Below are positions 1 to 10,796 of a stretch of 64,000 nucleotides of DNA, in pieces. Position numbers and translations under genes: made by a program. How positions within the stretch are numbered: the first letter of the stretch is position 1; every line of letters starts with the position of its first letter. The stretch spans positions 311,937,235 to 312,001,234 of the forward strand of contig NC_081405.1 in the NCBI RefSeq assembly GCF_030272615.1. Direction: 5' to 3'. The DNA is from Cryptomeria japonica. Lineage: Eukaryota > Streptophyta > Pinopsida > Cupressales > Cupressaceae. The notes under the pieces are model-generated. The model did no database searches. It was not told the origin of the DNA and worked only from the letters and a program-made list of their open reading frames with translations.

Positions 1-245
1 CTAATTAAATAAATATTCTTATTTATTTAATTATCTAAGCCTAATTCTTCTATTAATTAAATAAATCTTTATTTATTTAATTAATTCATTTATCCTCTTC
101 TAGCCTTATTTCTCATTTAAATAAATACATTTATTTATTTAAATTATCCTTTTCCTAAATTAAATAAATATTTTAATTTATTTAATTATCCCATTTCCTC
201 TATTAATTAAATAAATCTTTATTTATTAAATTAATTCATTAGCTT
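1..245. repeat. AT-rich tandem array of imperfect palindromes
   Basis: About five units, spaced roughly 40-60 bp, each built around an A/T palindrome of the form TTAAATAAAT..ATTTATTTAA (near 5-35, 52-88, 116-148, 160-190 and 205-237). Units are separated by pyrimidine-rich linkers such as CCTCTTCTAG. Each unit could fold into a hairpin. It sits at the window edge and continues outside, so its full copy number is unknown. It may be the U3 part of an LTR, because a TATA-like site follows at about 397. Confidence 0.7.
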
Positions 246-686
246 TTTCTACACATGACACATTTCATTCATCTCTTAATTCATACACTACCTACCTCTT
301 TCATTATTTTATTATTTCTTCTACCTACCCTCTAATCCTAGCTGACCTCTCTTTTTACACCTCTCAATCTTATCCCTCCATTTCATATTATGTCTTCTAT
401 TTAAGGAGATCCTTTCTTCATTGTCAAACCCTAATCAATCATTCTAATCACTCATCCTAATGATCTTTTATGCAATTGACTACACTACGATCCTACTTGC
501 AACCACATTCCATTCTTTGTTGAGCTCTTGTGCATATAAAAATCTGAGAGCAAATATATCAAGCAAGATCAATGGAGATAGGAAGAATGGAGATCAAAAC
601 CCTATTGGACATGTGATGGTATAATCTTTGTGATTTCATGTGATTTGCATTGTCTTAGGTAATCTTCATATGTTATGGTGGATCTT
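246..686 (+). other. LTR-like non-coding stretch with TATA-like site
   Basis: No gene seen. CTATTTAAGG at 397-406 is a TATA-like element, followed by an AACCCTAATC-type leader. That arrangement is common in plant LTR retrotransposons and in plant promoters. No matching second LTR or primer site was found, so assignment to a retrotransposon LTR is only an inference. Confidence 0.3.
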
Positions 687-1796
687 TGTTGATTGTTAGG
701 CTAGGGTTTTGTGGTTGGATTCATTTAGCCTTTCAATATTGTTATTATTGTTGTCCATTTTCACCATACAAAGTAGGAAGATCATAAATTGATTCCAAGG
801 TCCCAATTGTGTACTAGCGACTCTATGATGTATATAGACTCGTTTGGTTTGATGTTGCTGGTAAACCAAGGGGACTTACATACAATGAAGAAGATTTAAA
901 CAAATTTGAAGCTTTCAAGGAGATTTGTCAAATGATTTAGCAATAAATAACTCTTTTTTTGGGACTTTTTGATAAGATAATATAGAAAGTAAATAGGAAA
1001 GGGGTTTAGAAAGGCTAGTCTAAATCTAAGAATTCCACAGATAACAATGCTCAAGTGAGATCGACCACACTTTGCTTCACCACTTTTAGACAACTACACA
1101 AAGGGTGCGATCTTCAAAGGTTGTGCTTATAGGATTTTAAATCATCAACGAACAACATCAAAGAATAATGCTCATCCAACAATCTAAGTTAAGAATGCAC
1201 ATATAAAAGTTCAGTCCAACCTTGCATTGCAGATAGAAATCATCTATTGGCAAAAGGTATGAGTAAATGATCTCACCATAAAAAAATGCAATCTATATCA
1301 TTCATCTAAGTAATTGAAGCAAATCTAATCTAAGTGAGGAAGAGGAAACCATACGAGTTTTAAAATAACACAAGTGAACACCAAAAGCCAATGTATCACT
1401 TTTATTATCTTAGAAACTTATAGCAACAATCTCATACAATTCTCCCTCTGTTACAAATGAAGGGGTGAGCCCTTTTAATATGCCTCCAAAAGGAAATGGA
1501 CGACCCAGATTACAATCAAAACAAAGGCTAAGATTTAACATGCAAAGCCCTAATTAGGGTTTGACCAAAGATTCCCAAATATGATGCCAAGTAGTGGGAC
1601 AACTATCAATGAGAATCTCACCCACTACTTATTAATTACCTTTTTACTCTAAAAAGGGTGTCCATAATGCATTAAATGCCCCGTATGCCCCTTACATTTC
1701 AAATCGCCAATCATGCATTAATGACCCACTAACTCCTCAACATGGTAGCCGTCATGCATTAAATGAGCCACCACTTGGTCAAAACGTCCCTCAACA
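687..1796 (-). mobile_element. LTR-like segment related to the solo LTR at 14124-16017
   Basis: Read on the minus strand it starts TGTTGAGGGACG (1796) and ends CAATCAACA (687), giving the expected TG...CA ends. The stretch 838-890 matches 14282-14330 of the well-defined solo LTR, sharing AAGGGGACTTAC and its flanks. A minus-strand TATA-like site with a G-rich downstream sequence near 1470-1490 is placed as in the solo LTR. No target duplication was identified and the ends are tentative. The minus-strand pseudogene at 4775-1809 ends 12 bp away, so this could be the LTR of the element that carries it. Confidence 0.4.
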
Positions 1797-1808
1797 ATAA
1801 ATGACCCA

Positions 1809-4775
1809 TCATGCCATCAATAGATTCTTGTCCAAAATTGGACGACCATTATCTTGTTCATTGATGGCAAATGCGATGAATTTGGCCATGATGACTTCTA
1901 GCTCTCCTATGGAGACACTTGGCACAATCTCTAGTTTGAATTCCAGCATTGAAGTGCCCTCTTCACTTTTGGAGAACAACTTCTCCTTTCTTGATGATGC
2001 TTCTTGAGTCTTGCGCATTGTGTTGGAGAACAAGGAAACATTTTCTAAATGTTCCTTTGAGAAGGATTCCATGAAGAAGAATTCGTGCAACCAATCCTTC
2101 AAATGGTCCACTATTAGCTCTTCATCAGTCAACCTTCTTGCAAAAAATGCTTCTATTGCATTGAGGATTTCTTCCTTAACCTTTTTGACTGATTCCTTCA
2201 ATGATGTTAACTCCTTACTGAACCTCTCAATGAATTCCTTCCTAGTGCAGATTGCATAAAACCATCGATATTTTGTTCTCCTTGATGATCTTCCCATCAA
2301 TCAATGTTTGCCTGGGAATCCCCATTGTGCCTTCAGGCGTGGAATTGTTAAGTCTTGATAGATATGTGCATCTTCCCATGAATTTTCCACACTCTCAAGT
2401 CTGTTTAGGATGGCAAGGATTCTTCAGTAGAAGTGAGCCAAGTCTTTAATAAATCTACCCACTGAAGTGAAGACATCCTCTACCCACTCCTTAGAGCACT
2501 GAACCTTTTCCTTATTTCTTCAATCCCATCAATGGATTCCTTGGGAAGAGAAGAGGGAGGAATAAAGGATTGATCTTATTCTCTCAATGGACACCTCAAA
2601 TGCCACACATATTCGCACAAGGCTTAGTACTCGCTCTTCAACTTCCTATTCTTCTCTTCCATTCTTTTCATCTGCTCCTTCAATGCTAAGGAAGATTCAT
2701 CAAAGTCCTCCACCACTTGTGCCTTGGAGGCATGCCCTAAGATGATTTCCATGATCTCATATTCATTAGGTGTAATCTCATTCTTGTCTTTGTTAACTCT
2801 AAGCACAGTTAGGTGTAATGTCCTAGATCTTGACTCATCCCTTGTAACTTTGGAGAATTTCCTTTCCGCCTTCTTCTCTACCGGCCTATCTATCCTATTT
2901 AGGACTTCTTCAAGTTCTTGCGTAGGATCTATCTCTTCCTCTGGCTCCCTTCTCATTCTTTCCTTTAGCTAATCTCAAGTGGCTGCTTGCTAATCCTGCA
3001 CTTCCAGTTGTACTTGTTCCTATGAAACCTCCTTGAAAGTTCCTAAGTCTCCAAGATTTGTTTCCATGAAATAATCCTGATCTTAATGTTTTGGGTTAGG
3101 AGGAAGTTCCTGCCTTTGACTCCTTCACTGAATAGGCCTATGGGATGCACTAATAGTGAGGATATCCTATGCTTGCGCCATGTCAAGATCATCCTCCTGT
3201 GGCTGGTTTCTTGTAACTGCTTCCGGGAACATTTCAACTTCATGCATGCTGGAAGAGCTAGCAGGTGATTGTGCTTCTATTCTTGGCCTCTTTTGCTACT
3301 ACTCTTCCTACTAAACTTCCTTTCTCTTCTTTGCTTGTGAATTCCCAAGAATGCTTTTCTCCTTCCTACGTTCTACTCTTTTCTGTAGAATTTCCTCTTC
3401 CTTGGCCTGGGCTCTTGATGACCCCTTTGTTGCTTCGCTATGGGATTCCAAGTCTCCCATTAGCTGGTAAGCTAGGTGGGCTTTCTTTGCCTTCAACTTT
3501 GCAATGTGCCGCTCAACCCAATGCTTAGTGAACTTCAGAACTGACCTACTTAGGACATTTAAACCATCAATTTCCATTGCTGACTCGTTTGGCACTTGAA
3601 TAAGCCCATCCTTCTCCTTTTCATATTCTAGTTGAACAATATTTTCATCTTCTTCAACCTGATCTAGCACTTGTATAACTTCACAAAGTATGATCAGATT
3701 GATAGGCAACCTAGAAAACATCCTCTTTTTGACTTCAAAGTCATCCTTGGCATTGACCCAATAATCTTCCACCTGTAACTTGTGTTTGTGTTTTACTCCA
3801 GCAACCATCCTGATTTTATTGTAAGGATCAAAGAATGTCCTTGTAGTATGAAATGCAAAATGATAGAATAATAATTCATCTACTGACTTTTCTGCTGCCG
3901 CCAATGTTGGACACATTTTCCTGTAATCTCCTATGACAATTGGAAATTCAAGCGACAACTTCTTCATTTTCTTCTGATTTTTATCACAATAGTCAACTGT
4001 CTAGTAATTTCCAACAACACCATATTGTCTGTTGCATATTTTGGAAGCTTATATGGCTGGTCAGTGAATCCTTAGATCCATATATAAGTGAATTTTGGAA
4101 ATTGGATGTACTAGGCTCCATACTTTACTAACTTTCTAGCTTCCCACGACAACCTTGTATGAAGTCCCCCTTGTAATGATCTGGTGATGTGCATTATGAA
4201 TGTGTCGCTTGCATCTGTGAAAGAAGTAGTATTATATAAGTGCAACTATGGATAGCACTCATGAACTTTCAATTGTCCTGGTCCGCATCCCATGGGTCCT
4301 TTGCTTGGCAATCCATTGAACTTGCCCATTCTTGCCAACAGGTAAACAATATACTGGCTCATATAAAAGAATTGGGATTGTCTTAAGTTCCTCGGCTGCT
4401 CGTGCAAGCTGTTGCTGATTATCTTTGGGATGTAAGGTTGGCCAAGAGTTTGCCATCTAGTGCCAAAATTGCCCTTCTTTTAGCATTGTAGTATTTTGCA
4501 CGTCCCCTAATCAGCGCCAGGCACTGGATGGTAGGAGGGAAGCCAACAGCTGCAACAACCCCACTTTTATCAATCTTTGTGGCAATCGTTGACGAAGGAT
4601 GTCCAAATATTTCTTATACTCTTTTCCTTAATTCTCCTAACCTAAAAGTTCCTAGGTTGGTGTCGTTGACTTCTCTCCACTTTGATATGATCTTTGATTC
4701 TGGGAGAAATCCTCTTTGCTCGTTCTTCATTTGTACCTGTCGGGAGATATTTACCGCATTGTTGGATTCTACCAT
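1809..4775 (-). pseudogene. Broken ORF of an unrecognised multi-copy family (family X)
   Basis: Minus-strand coding remnant from an ATG at 4775. The first block (4775-4440) has one internal stop. A frameshifted block follows at 4456-4259. A block at 3967-3311 (218 codons) continues in the same frame, through several stops and a Pro/Ser/Gln-rich hydrophilic linker, into 2956-2624 (110 codons). A last block lies in another frame at 2300-1809. The C-terminal blocks are charged and look coiled-coil. The N-terminal block resembles the separate ORF at 35684-35364: both have an H/N-P-[ST]-S-S start, a K-I..SG segment, an FP..[VI].CL core and an R.I...[DE]G ending. I recognise no known family. Multi-copy occurrence and the LTR-like flanks suggest a retroelement-borne gene rather than a host gene. 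Confidence 0.5.
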
Positions 4776-4995
4776 TCCCGCAAAATAAAATAATTAACAT
4801 TAAATTCATAACAAAGGAATTGATTAAATCCATTAAGGAAGGAATTCCATGCTGCGATTCCTGACATGGAATAAAATAAAACCTCCAAAGATGAGAACTT
4901 CTAAAAAATAATAAAAAACTTCAAACTGACTTTCTTCACTTCTCTCTAGCTTCCAATTTCTGCAAAAACCATTGTGAAGAATGCATTCCAAATTG

Positions 4996-5007
4996 TTATT
5001 TAAATAG
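4996..5007 (-). promoter_or_regulatory. Possible TATA box upstream of the family X ORF
   Basis: On the minus strand this reads CTATTTAAATAA, about 220 bp before the ATG at 4775. The spacing would suit a TATA box. In DNA this AT-rich such a match is weak evidence on its own. Confidence 0.2.
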
Positions 5008-5708
5008 AAGTCTCCTACAAAGCTGCTAAATTGGCGAGGGGATAAAATTAGTAGTTGCATTAATTCTCTTCAATCATGCGTCATGCTTCCTTTGACAACT
5101 CACCATGCAAGTGCACCCACCATCATCTTGAGTCCAAAAAATGGAAACTTCTATAATTTTCTGAGTTGTTGTGTCATAAATACAGAATATTCCCTTTGCA
5201 TGTTGCCAACTCATTTATTACAAAAATCTTTCCATTCCGGGCGTGTAAAGATATTTTGAAAGATTTTCCTGCCTTGGAAGAGTTTTAACAATCTTTTCCA
5301 CTTCTAAAGGAATCTTGAACATCTGGAAATCTTGGAGAGAAAATTCTTTCTAGAGAGATTTTTTGTCCTAAAGGAATTTTTCTTGGTCTTGTGCATACCT
5401 CATCTTGGAAAGAGATTTTTCTAATCACTAACTATTTTATTTTCCCATGTCTAAAGAATTTTGCCCTATCTAGAGTCCTGAAGAGTGAAATTTAGCAAAT
5501 TTTCTCTGTCTTAGAATTTTGTCAACCTCGAGCACATTTTGTGTAAATGATGTTCAATTTACACTCAATATGGAAGTTATATTCTATTTGATATTATCTT
5601 GTTCTATGTATTACTGATTTAAAAATATAAATCTGACTATCTTCTTTTGTATGGTAGGTGAGAGGAGCATTTATGAATTTTGATGTCCTTTCTCACAAAT
5701 GCCATTTG

Positions 5709-5728
5709 ATATATATATATATATATAT
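5709..5728. repeat. (AT)n microsatellite
   Basis: Ten AT dinucleotides in a row, directly before the hairpin at 5744-5804. Confidence 0.9.
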
Positions 5729-5743
5729 AGCAGACTGGGTACA

Positions 5744-5804
5744 ATCAAGCAATGCCTTGACTGGCCATGTCTTTTAGACATGGCCGATCAAGACATTACT
5801 TGAT
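5744..5804. repeat. 29-bp-arm hairpin with 3-nt loop
   Basis: Arms 5744-5772 and 5776-5804 are inverted repeats with 25 of 29 positions paired and a TTT loop. The inner part is GGCCATGTCT / AGACATGGCC. The near-absence of a loop suggests a fold-back element or cruciform-prone site rather than a transposon with an internal body. No ORF is associated. Confidence 0.75.
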
Positions 5805-5868
5805 CGTGCCCCTTCGCTACAATAATAATACATGGCGTTTATTTACCAAACGATGTATGCTTATATTA

Positions 5869-6003
5869 ACACCCGATAACAATCGGTGTATGCCAATCAG
5901 TGAATGCTTGCCTTAACACCCAATAACAATTAGTGTATATTTATTCTACCACCTAATATCAATCGGTGCAAACATAAGTTAACATTGATACTAATTGATG
6001 TTT
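5869..6003. repeat. Four related short hairpin units
   Basis: Units at about 5869-5889, 5916-5936, 5948-5968 and 5981-6003 vary around ACACCCGAT-AACA-ATCGGTGT. Each is a small palindrome with 8-9 paired bases and a 3-5 nt loop. The spacing is irregular. The later units are diverged but keep compensating positions in part of the stem. Confidence 0.55.
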
Positions 6004-6249
6004 GGTCTACCCGATAATTGTTTGTTTTATCATTAAATGAGTTTACCGAATTAACTCGGATTGCAATGGTTAACCTGATTTAATAATTGGTGAACACAAA
6101 TAGTGCAACCAATATTAAATTAGGATTATATGCTATAGAATGATAATGACAATTAAGCATTTTGATCGAACTAATTTGATTGATCATATACAAATAAAGA
6201 ATGGTTTATCAAATGAGGGCTTGGAGTTATTCATCATAATTATCGATAT

Positions 6250-6300
6250 GATAAATGATTGAATGAGAGACTTCATTTATCTCTCATTCAATCATTTATC
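6250..6300. repeat. Perfect 21-bp hairpin
   Basis: Left arm 6250-6270 (GATAAATGATTG...) and right arm 6280-6300 are exact reverse complements over 21 bp, with a 9-nt loop CTTCATTTA. It stands out because the surrounding sequence is old and diverged while both arms have stayed identical. Confidence 0.85.
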
Positions 6301-6349
6301 TTACTGAAGCTACTATGCATTAACATTTTGCCCCCAAGGAAGGAATTTC

Positions 6350-6770
6350 TTCATGCCTTAGTTAAATTTCACGTTTTCCAAGGCCTTGTGCATACTTGGG
6401 CACATTTTGGCCCTGTAGGAGGAATTTTGGTCTAGAGGAAAATCCTCATGGACCCCATTTTGGTGCTCTTGCCTCTGTCTTGGGCGCATTTGGAGTGAAG
6501 TGGAGGAATTTTGTGAAAACAAGAAATTCCTCCCTGTCTTGATTCTAGCGCTCTCCTCTTGCCTTGGGCACATTTTGCCTTTGGGGAGGAGTTTTGTGTG
6601 AGAGGGAAAATCTTGCAAGCCTAGGGAAATGCACTCCTCACCTAGTCTTGGGCACAAATATGGAGTGGAGGAGGAATTTCTTCCATAAGGAAGAATCCTC
6701 CCTTACATGGTTTTGGTGCCCTCCTCTTTCCTTGGGTGCTAATCTGAGGTAGAGGAGGAATTTGAGGTGA
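6350..6770. repeat. Diverged minisatellite, unit about 85 bp
   Basis: The phrase CTTGGGCACATTTTG or a variant recurs near 6396, 6477, 6562, 6648 and 6731, each time followed by a GGAGGAATTT-type segment. That gives about five units at 80-86 bp spacing. The open frames through it come from the repeat and are not taken as genes. A looser relative of the unit (CTTGG..GAATTTT) occurs at 5270-5430. Confidence 0.6.
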
Positions 6771-6889
6771 AGTTCCAGATTTAGCCACTTTTTTGATCAT
6801 TTGCCTACTTTTCAACTTTTCGTATTTGGAACATGGATGTTCAAGAATGCTCTACCATCAATGTCCTGCCAACTGCTTGAGATAGATCT

Positions 6890-7405
6890 ACCAAAAATAG
6901 AATTAGTAAAAATAGTAAGTACTTCCAAACATCAAATTAGGGCAAACCGGGGGATAGGGACATTTACTAAAAGTAGACTTGCTAAAAATAGACATTACTA
7001 AAACTAGTAAGTTTGTTTAAATGCAAAATTGGGCCAATCTGGGACATAATGAAACATACTAAAAATAATAAGTGCTCAAAATTCTCTCAAATTTCATTGG
7101 TAGCTTCCTTGAAGGGTTCTGACTTAATTGGTACGTTCAAATTTCTCAAAACCCTAAGCTACTAGTCTCAATTCTAAGTTTGAAGTGTAAAACTCCTAAA
7201 ATAGATAAAACAAGCTCCAAAATTAGCCAAATTTACTCAAAACACTTGTAGACTTGACCAAAATTTGCCAAAACATTTGGTGACCTAGGGATATCAAAGA
7301 TCCTGTTGCTAAATGACCCAAAAGACCACAACAAAAAGACCAAGTGGACCAAAAATGTAGGGGCTCCCCATTTGGAATGGGGTGATGTGTGATTAGGTTA
7401 CAACA
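6890..7405 (-). mobile_element. LTR-like end related to the 16017 LTR terminus
   Basis: The minus-strand end at 7405 reads TGTTGTAACC and then CACACATCACCCCATTCC. This matches the start of the solo LTR at 16017 (TGTTGTGAGG then CACACATCACCCCATCAC), and a fold-back GGGG..CCCC motif follows in both. Inside lie repeats of CTTACTAAAAATAGTAAG-like palindromes (near 6898, 6965, 6990, 7060), also present at 25638 and 25752. The other end of this LTR was not found. Confidence 0.5.
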
Positions 7406-7945
7406 ATAATCAACATTATGAAATTCAAAACTCTTAGGAATTGGCATTGTTGTAATTACTAGCATTAGGAAAAGTTTGGTGAATATTAGGACAGACATGA
7501 ATTGATTGATTGTATCCTCTCTTGTATCTATTCATCTTTGGATTTCATGTTCAAAATTTACAAAGGTGAAATTGATTAAATGGTGGTCAAATGAGGCTTT
7601 TAACCTACAAATTGTTGTAAGAAAAATGCAAGGGGGAAATGGGCACATGTTGTAATGTGTGTGCATGCTTATTTGTTAATGAAGGAGGAAGTTACATTTG
7701 TTGCTTGTAATGTCCCTACCAAAATATTTTAATCAACTTGCATATTTATTGATTTCTCACTCAGTGATAGTGTAACCTCCCCACTTTGAAATATAATTTG
7801 ATTATAAATAATAATAATAAAATTAATATAGAACAAAAATAAATAAATAAATAAAAATATAAAAAAATATATTTAAAATTTGATTAAAGTTAATGAATGG
7901 TCAAAAGGCATGAAATGATAAGCTGTGACTCCCCCAAATATGAGG

Positions 7946-7952
7946 TATAAAA
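7946..7952 (+). promoter_or_regulatory. TATA box of the solo LTR
   Basis: TATAAAA within GAGGTATAAAAGG, about 175 bp from the LTR 5' end, which is a usual U3 promoter position. It sets the LTR orientation as plus. Confidence 0.55.
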
Positions 7953-8039
7953 GGTAGAAGAGAACTCATTTGAAGGGGGGGATAATTTGGGAGTTAGAAG
8001 TGCAGATCTAATTTAAATAAGAAGTGCAGATCTGATTGT

Positions 8040-8150
8040 GAAAGGTTGTGTCCCTTTCAAAGGGTAGAAATAATGAAGAGTTGCACTCTTTCAAAGGGTG
8101 CTAATGATGAAAGGGTGTGTCTCCTGCCAAAGGGCATACATGATGAAGAG
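8040..8150 (+). repeat. Three 35-37 bp tandem units in the solo LTR
   Basis: Three diverged units containing TTTCAAAGGG or GCCAAAGGGC followed by AATGATGAAGAG or similar, just downstream of the TATA box. Two units contain the small palindrome CCTTTCAAAGG or part of it. They probably lie in the transcribed R/U5 part of the LTR. Confidence 0.55.
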
Positions 8151-8917
8151 GTGTGAGCTATCCCTCACATTAAGAGATATAAAGGAAATGAATTATAGCA
8201 TCTGGTGAATCACCATCAATCAGATCAGATCTATTATTAAGTTACAAACAGTAACATCTTTGTTTTTGGTGGTATGCATGGGGATGTGCTTAATATGTAT
8301 GCTTAATATATGAAGCTTGATAATGTTCTTATACAGAATCTAGTAGTAATATTAATATGGACTGCAATATGTATGACAGTCATACTTCATAACATTTACA
8401 ATCTTACTACATTAAGAATTGTTATATGGTAGCCTAATCTTTAATCTTTTCTATTGCCCCTAAGAAGGATTGAATGTGGGAATGTTAGGGAGAGGTGGTA
8501 TTAATACCTCACAAGATAGGTAAGTCTTACGGTGGACCATTGAATAGACCATGCTACATCATAAAAGGGCAATAGATAAGACCTGTGGTAGAATGGGCAT
8601 GTGTTACATCATACAAAGGCACTATTTGTGAAGGATAGTTTCTAGCACCCTAACATGGTTATTCCCTATCCTTCATAGGGTTGAGGATTATGCTAGAGGT
8701 AGGGATTGGGGCTTAACTGTAATAGTTATCAAATGTATTATGAAAGCTAAATGTTCATTAGTTGCAATAATTGAACCTAAGCATAACAGTTATGTTGAAA
8801 TATGTTGATCTTCCTAGTAAGAAGCATGATAAACCTTACTATTTAAGAGTAACCCTAATGTTAAATTGATATAATTATAATTCTAGGACAAAAATTGGAA
8901 GGGGACATTACAGACAG

Positions 8918-10433
8918 TTCAACAAATAGTCGGTGGACATTTAACCATTCAATTTCCTAAGTTTTATGCTTAGGAATAGCTGCAACTATCTTTCATAATC
9001 ATAGGAAAATCTACAAATAATTGGCATGCGTTGAACAATATGTAGGCATTTTAACAACCAATTTGCAAGCATACGCCATTGCTGATATCTCATACATTAA
9101 CTGTTGATTTACATTCATATATATATTCTGTAACCAATTTATTATCATGTCCCCTTCCTAAGGCCAATTCCAGCTTAGCTTAAATAAAATTGTTTTTAAA
9201 CACTCTTAATGTAAATATTTAAAATAAATATAAAATATAAAATAAAAAAAATAAAAATCAAACTATATTGCTAGAGCCTATTTTGGGCTGACCTAGGTTT
9301 CTTACAGCTGGTATATGTAGTGTTTTCACTTCTTTTGAAAAGATAACTTTTTGGGCATAATCTTTGGGTGCTGCATAAGCAAATCTACTCTGAACATCTA
9401 CATAAATCTTTGTGAAGAGACCTTGGGAGGTGAGGGCGAAACCCTTCACAGCCAACTTTATTGACATTCAAATTAGTTCTTTAGGGATCAAATCTGATTT
9501 CATATTTTGACATTATAGACATATGCTAGGTTGCAGATCAGACCATAACAACGAACAAATCAATAGAAGAGTGCCTAGATCAACTCCTTACCAGAAAATA
9601 GTCAACTATGACATAGACAACCGCTAGGCTACATCCAAGAGGAAGTGCAAAGGCCAAATCATTGTAGAAGCATAATTCATTAGACTAGGGAGGGCATTCT
9701 TCACAACCATTGCTCCATCAGGGACAAATCCCATACTTAAGCACTGCAAGCATAGAGGATTGCTGAGTGGAGGAATTGCTTAAGCCATTTCTAGCCCTAA
9801 GGCGCCATCTAGGCATGCCTAGTAGTAGTCATTATCACCCATATATCAAGTATAGACCTCAACCAGTGTGGTCATACGAATGCAAGCCAAATCAAGCTCT
9901 AAAATTTCACACACATGAAATCACTTCAAAGGCGATTCTAGCTATCCCAAGCCAAATCCATTGATTTTCATGGTGACCTATACTTAGAAAGTTGAAGGTC
10001 AATTCGCAAGGGCAAGAGACTCAATGTTAGGGTTCAACTTGGATATTATATTCTTCCTAAACAATCAACCCTTGGCAATTTGTACCAAAACACTGTGATA
10101 TTCTAGATCTGGGATTGTTGATTTGTCAATTTGTAATCATTGTGAGCTCCTTTAGTTTGAACATTTGTGTAATCTATCTATGAACTAAGATATACAACAA
10201 TGTTGGTTTCAATTTCATTGTGCATTGTACAATAAGGTCATTAACAACTACAAATTTTCATAGTGAATGAATTTTGTATTATCTAAAGTTGCATTAGATG
10301 GATAAAGTTGCCCTAACTAATAGTGATCGCTAGATTTGCAGTCATTGGTAGGGTTTAATTAAACTTGATTATAGGTTTGGGATTTGTCTCATTGATTATT
10401 TCTAATACAAAAGGGTCACAACATTGGTATCTG
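8918..10433 (+). other. Gene-free stretch ending in a gypsy-type LTR end
   Basis: No supportable gene. The last few hundred bases end in TCACAACA at 10433, directly before a primer-binding site, so the right part is probably the 5' LTR of the gypsy derivative that follows. Its left end could not be found. The 9230-9260 area is an A-rich run. A 69-codon minus-strand frame at 9467-9258 has no recognisable features. Confidence 0.4.
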
Positions 10434-10434
10434 A

Positions 10435-10446
10435 GCAGGTAGTCTT
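10435..10446 (+). promoter_or_regulatory. Retrotransposon primer-binding site
   Basis: TGGTATCTGAGC lies one base after a CAACA LTR end. It is one base off the common plant site TGGTATCAGAGC, which pairs with the 3' end of initiator tRNA-Met. Confidence 0.7.
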
Positions 10447-10796
10447 GCCAACCTATTGGGCGATTCTTGTGCATGTAATTAAGTCAAATAGACCAGAGAA
10501 CCTTAGAAAGAGAGAGGAAGAAAGTAGAAGCAGCCAAACAAGGAAATATCAGTGGAATTGGAGGTAGAGGTATGAAGAAAATAGTTGAACAAGAAGATAA
10601 TTTGACGGCATACCCAAAAAGGCAAGAACGAATGACACAAATGGTAGTACAAATGATGTAAAACCATTACCAACATAGCTACACTGAACAATGTTGGAGA
10701 AGGAAGTAATTCAAATTAGTATGTGGCTAGAAATCACACTAATAATAGCAGACCCCTAGCTGTATCAACCCTTCCAGCCCCACCTTATTTCCTAGA

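Larger units (their letters stand above)
7771..8912 (+). mobile_element. Solo LTR, TGTAACCTCCCC...GGGGACATTACA
   Basis: A 1142-bp sequence bounded by TGTAACCTCCCC and GGGGACATTACA, with TG...CA and extended inverted termini. The flanking 5-mers GATAG (7766-7770) and GACAG (8913-8917) are a target duplication with one change. It has a TATA box at 7946 and no coding region, so it is best read as a solo LTR left by recombination. Its ends resemble those of the LTR at 23936-25996. Confidence 0.7.

Noticed and set aside
6250-6300. MicroRNA precursor
   Set aside because: A perfect 21-bp stem alone is short for a plant precursor and lies in repeat DNA; no support without expression data.
6358-6657. 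99-codon minus-strand gene
   Set aside because: It follows the 85-bp repeat unit and has no other coding signal.
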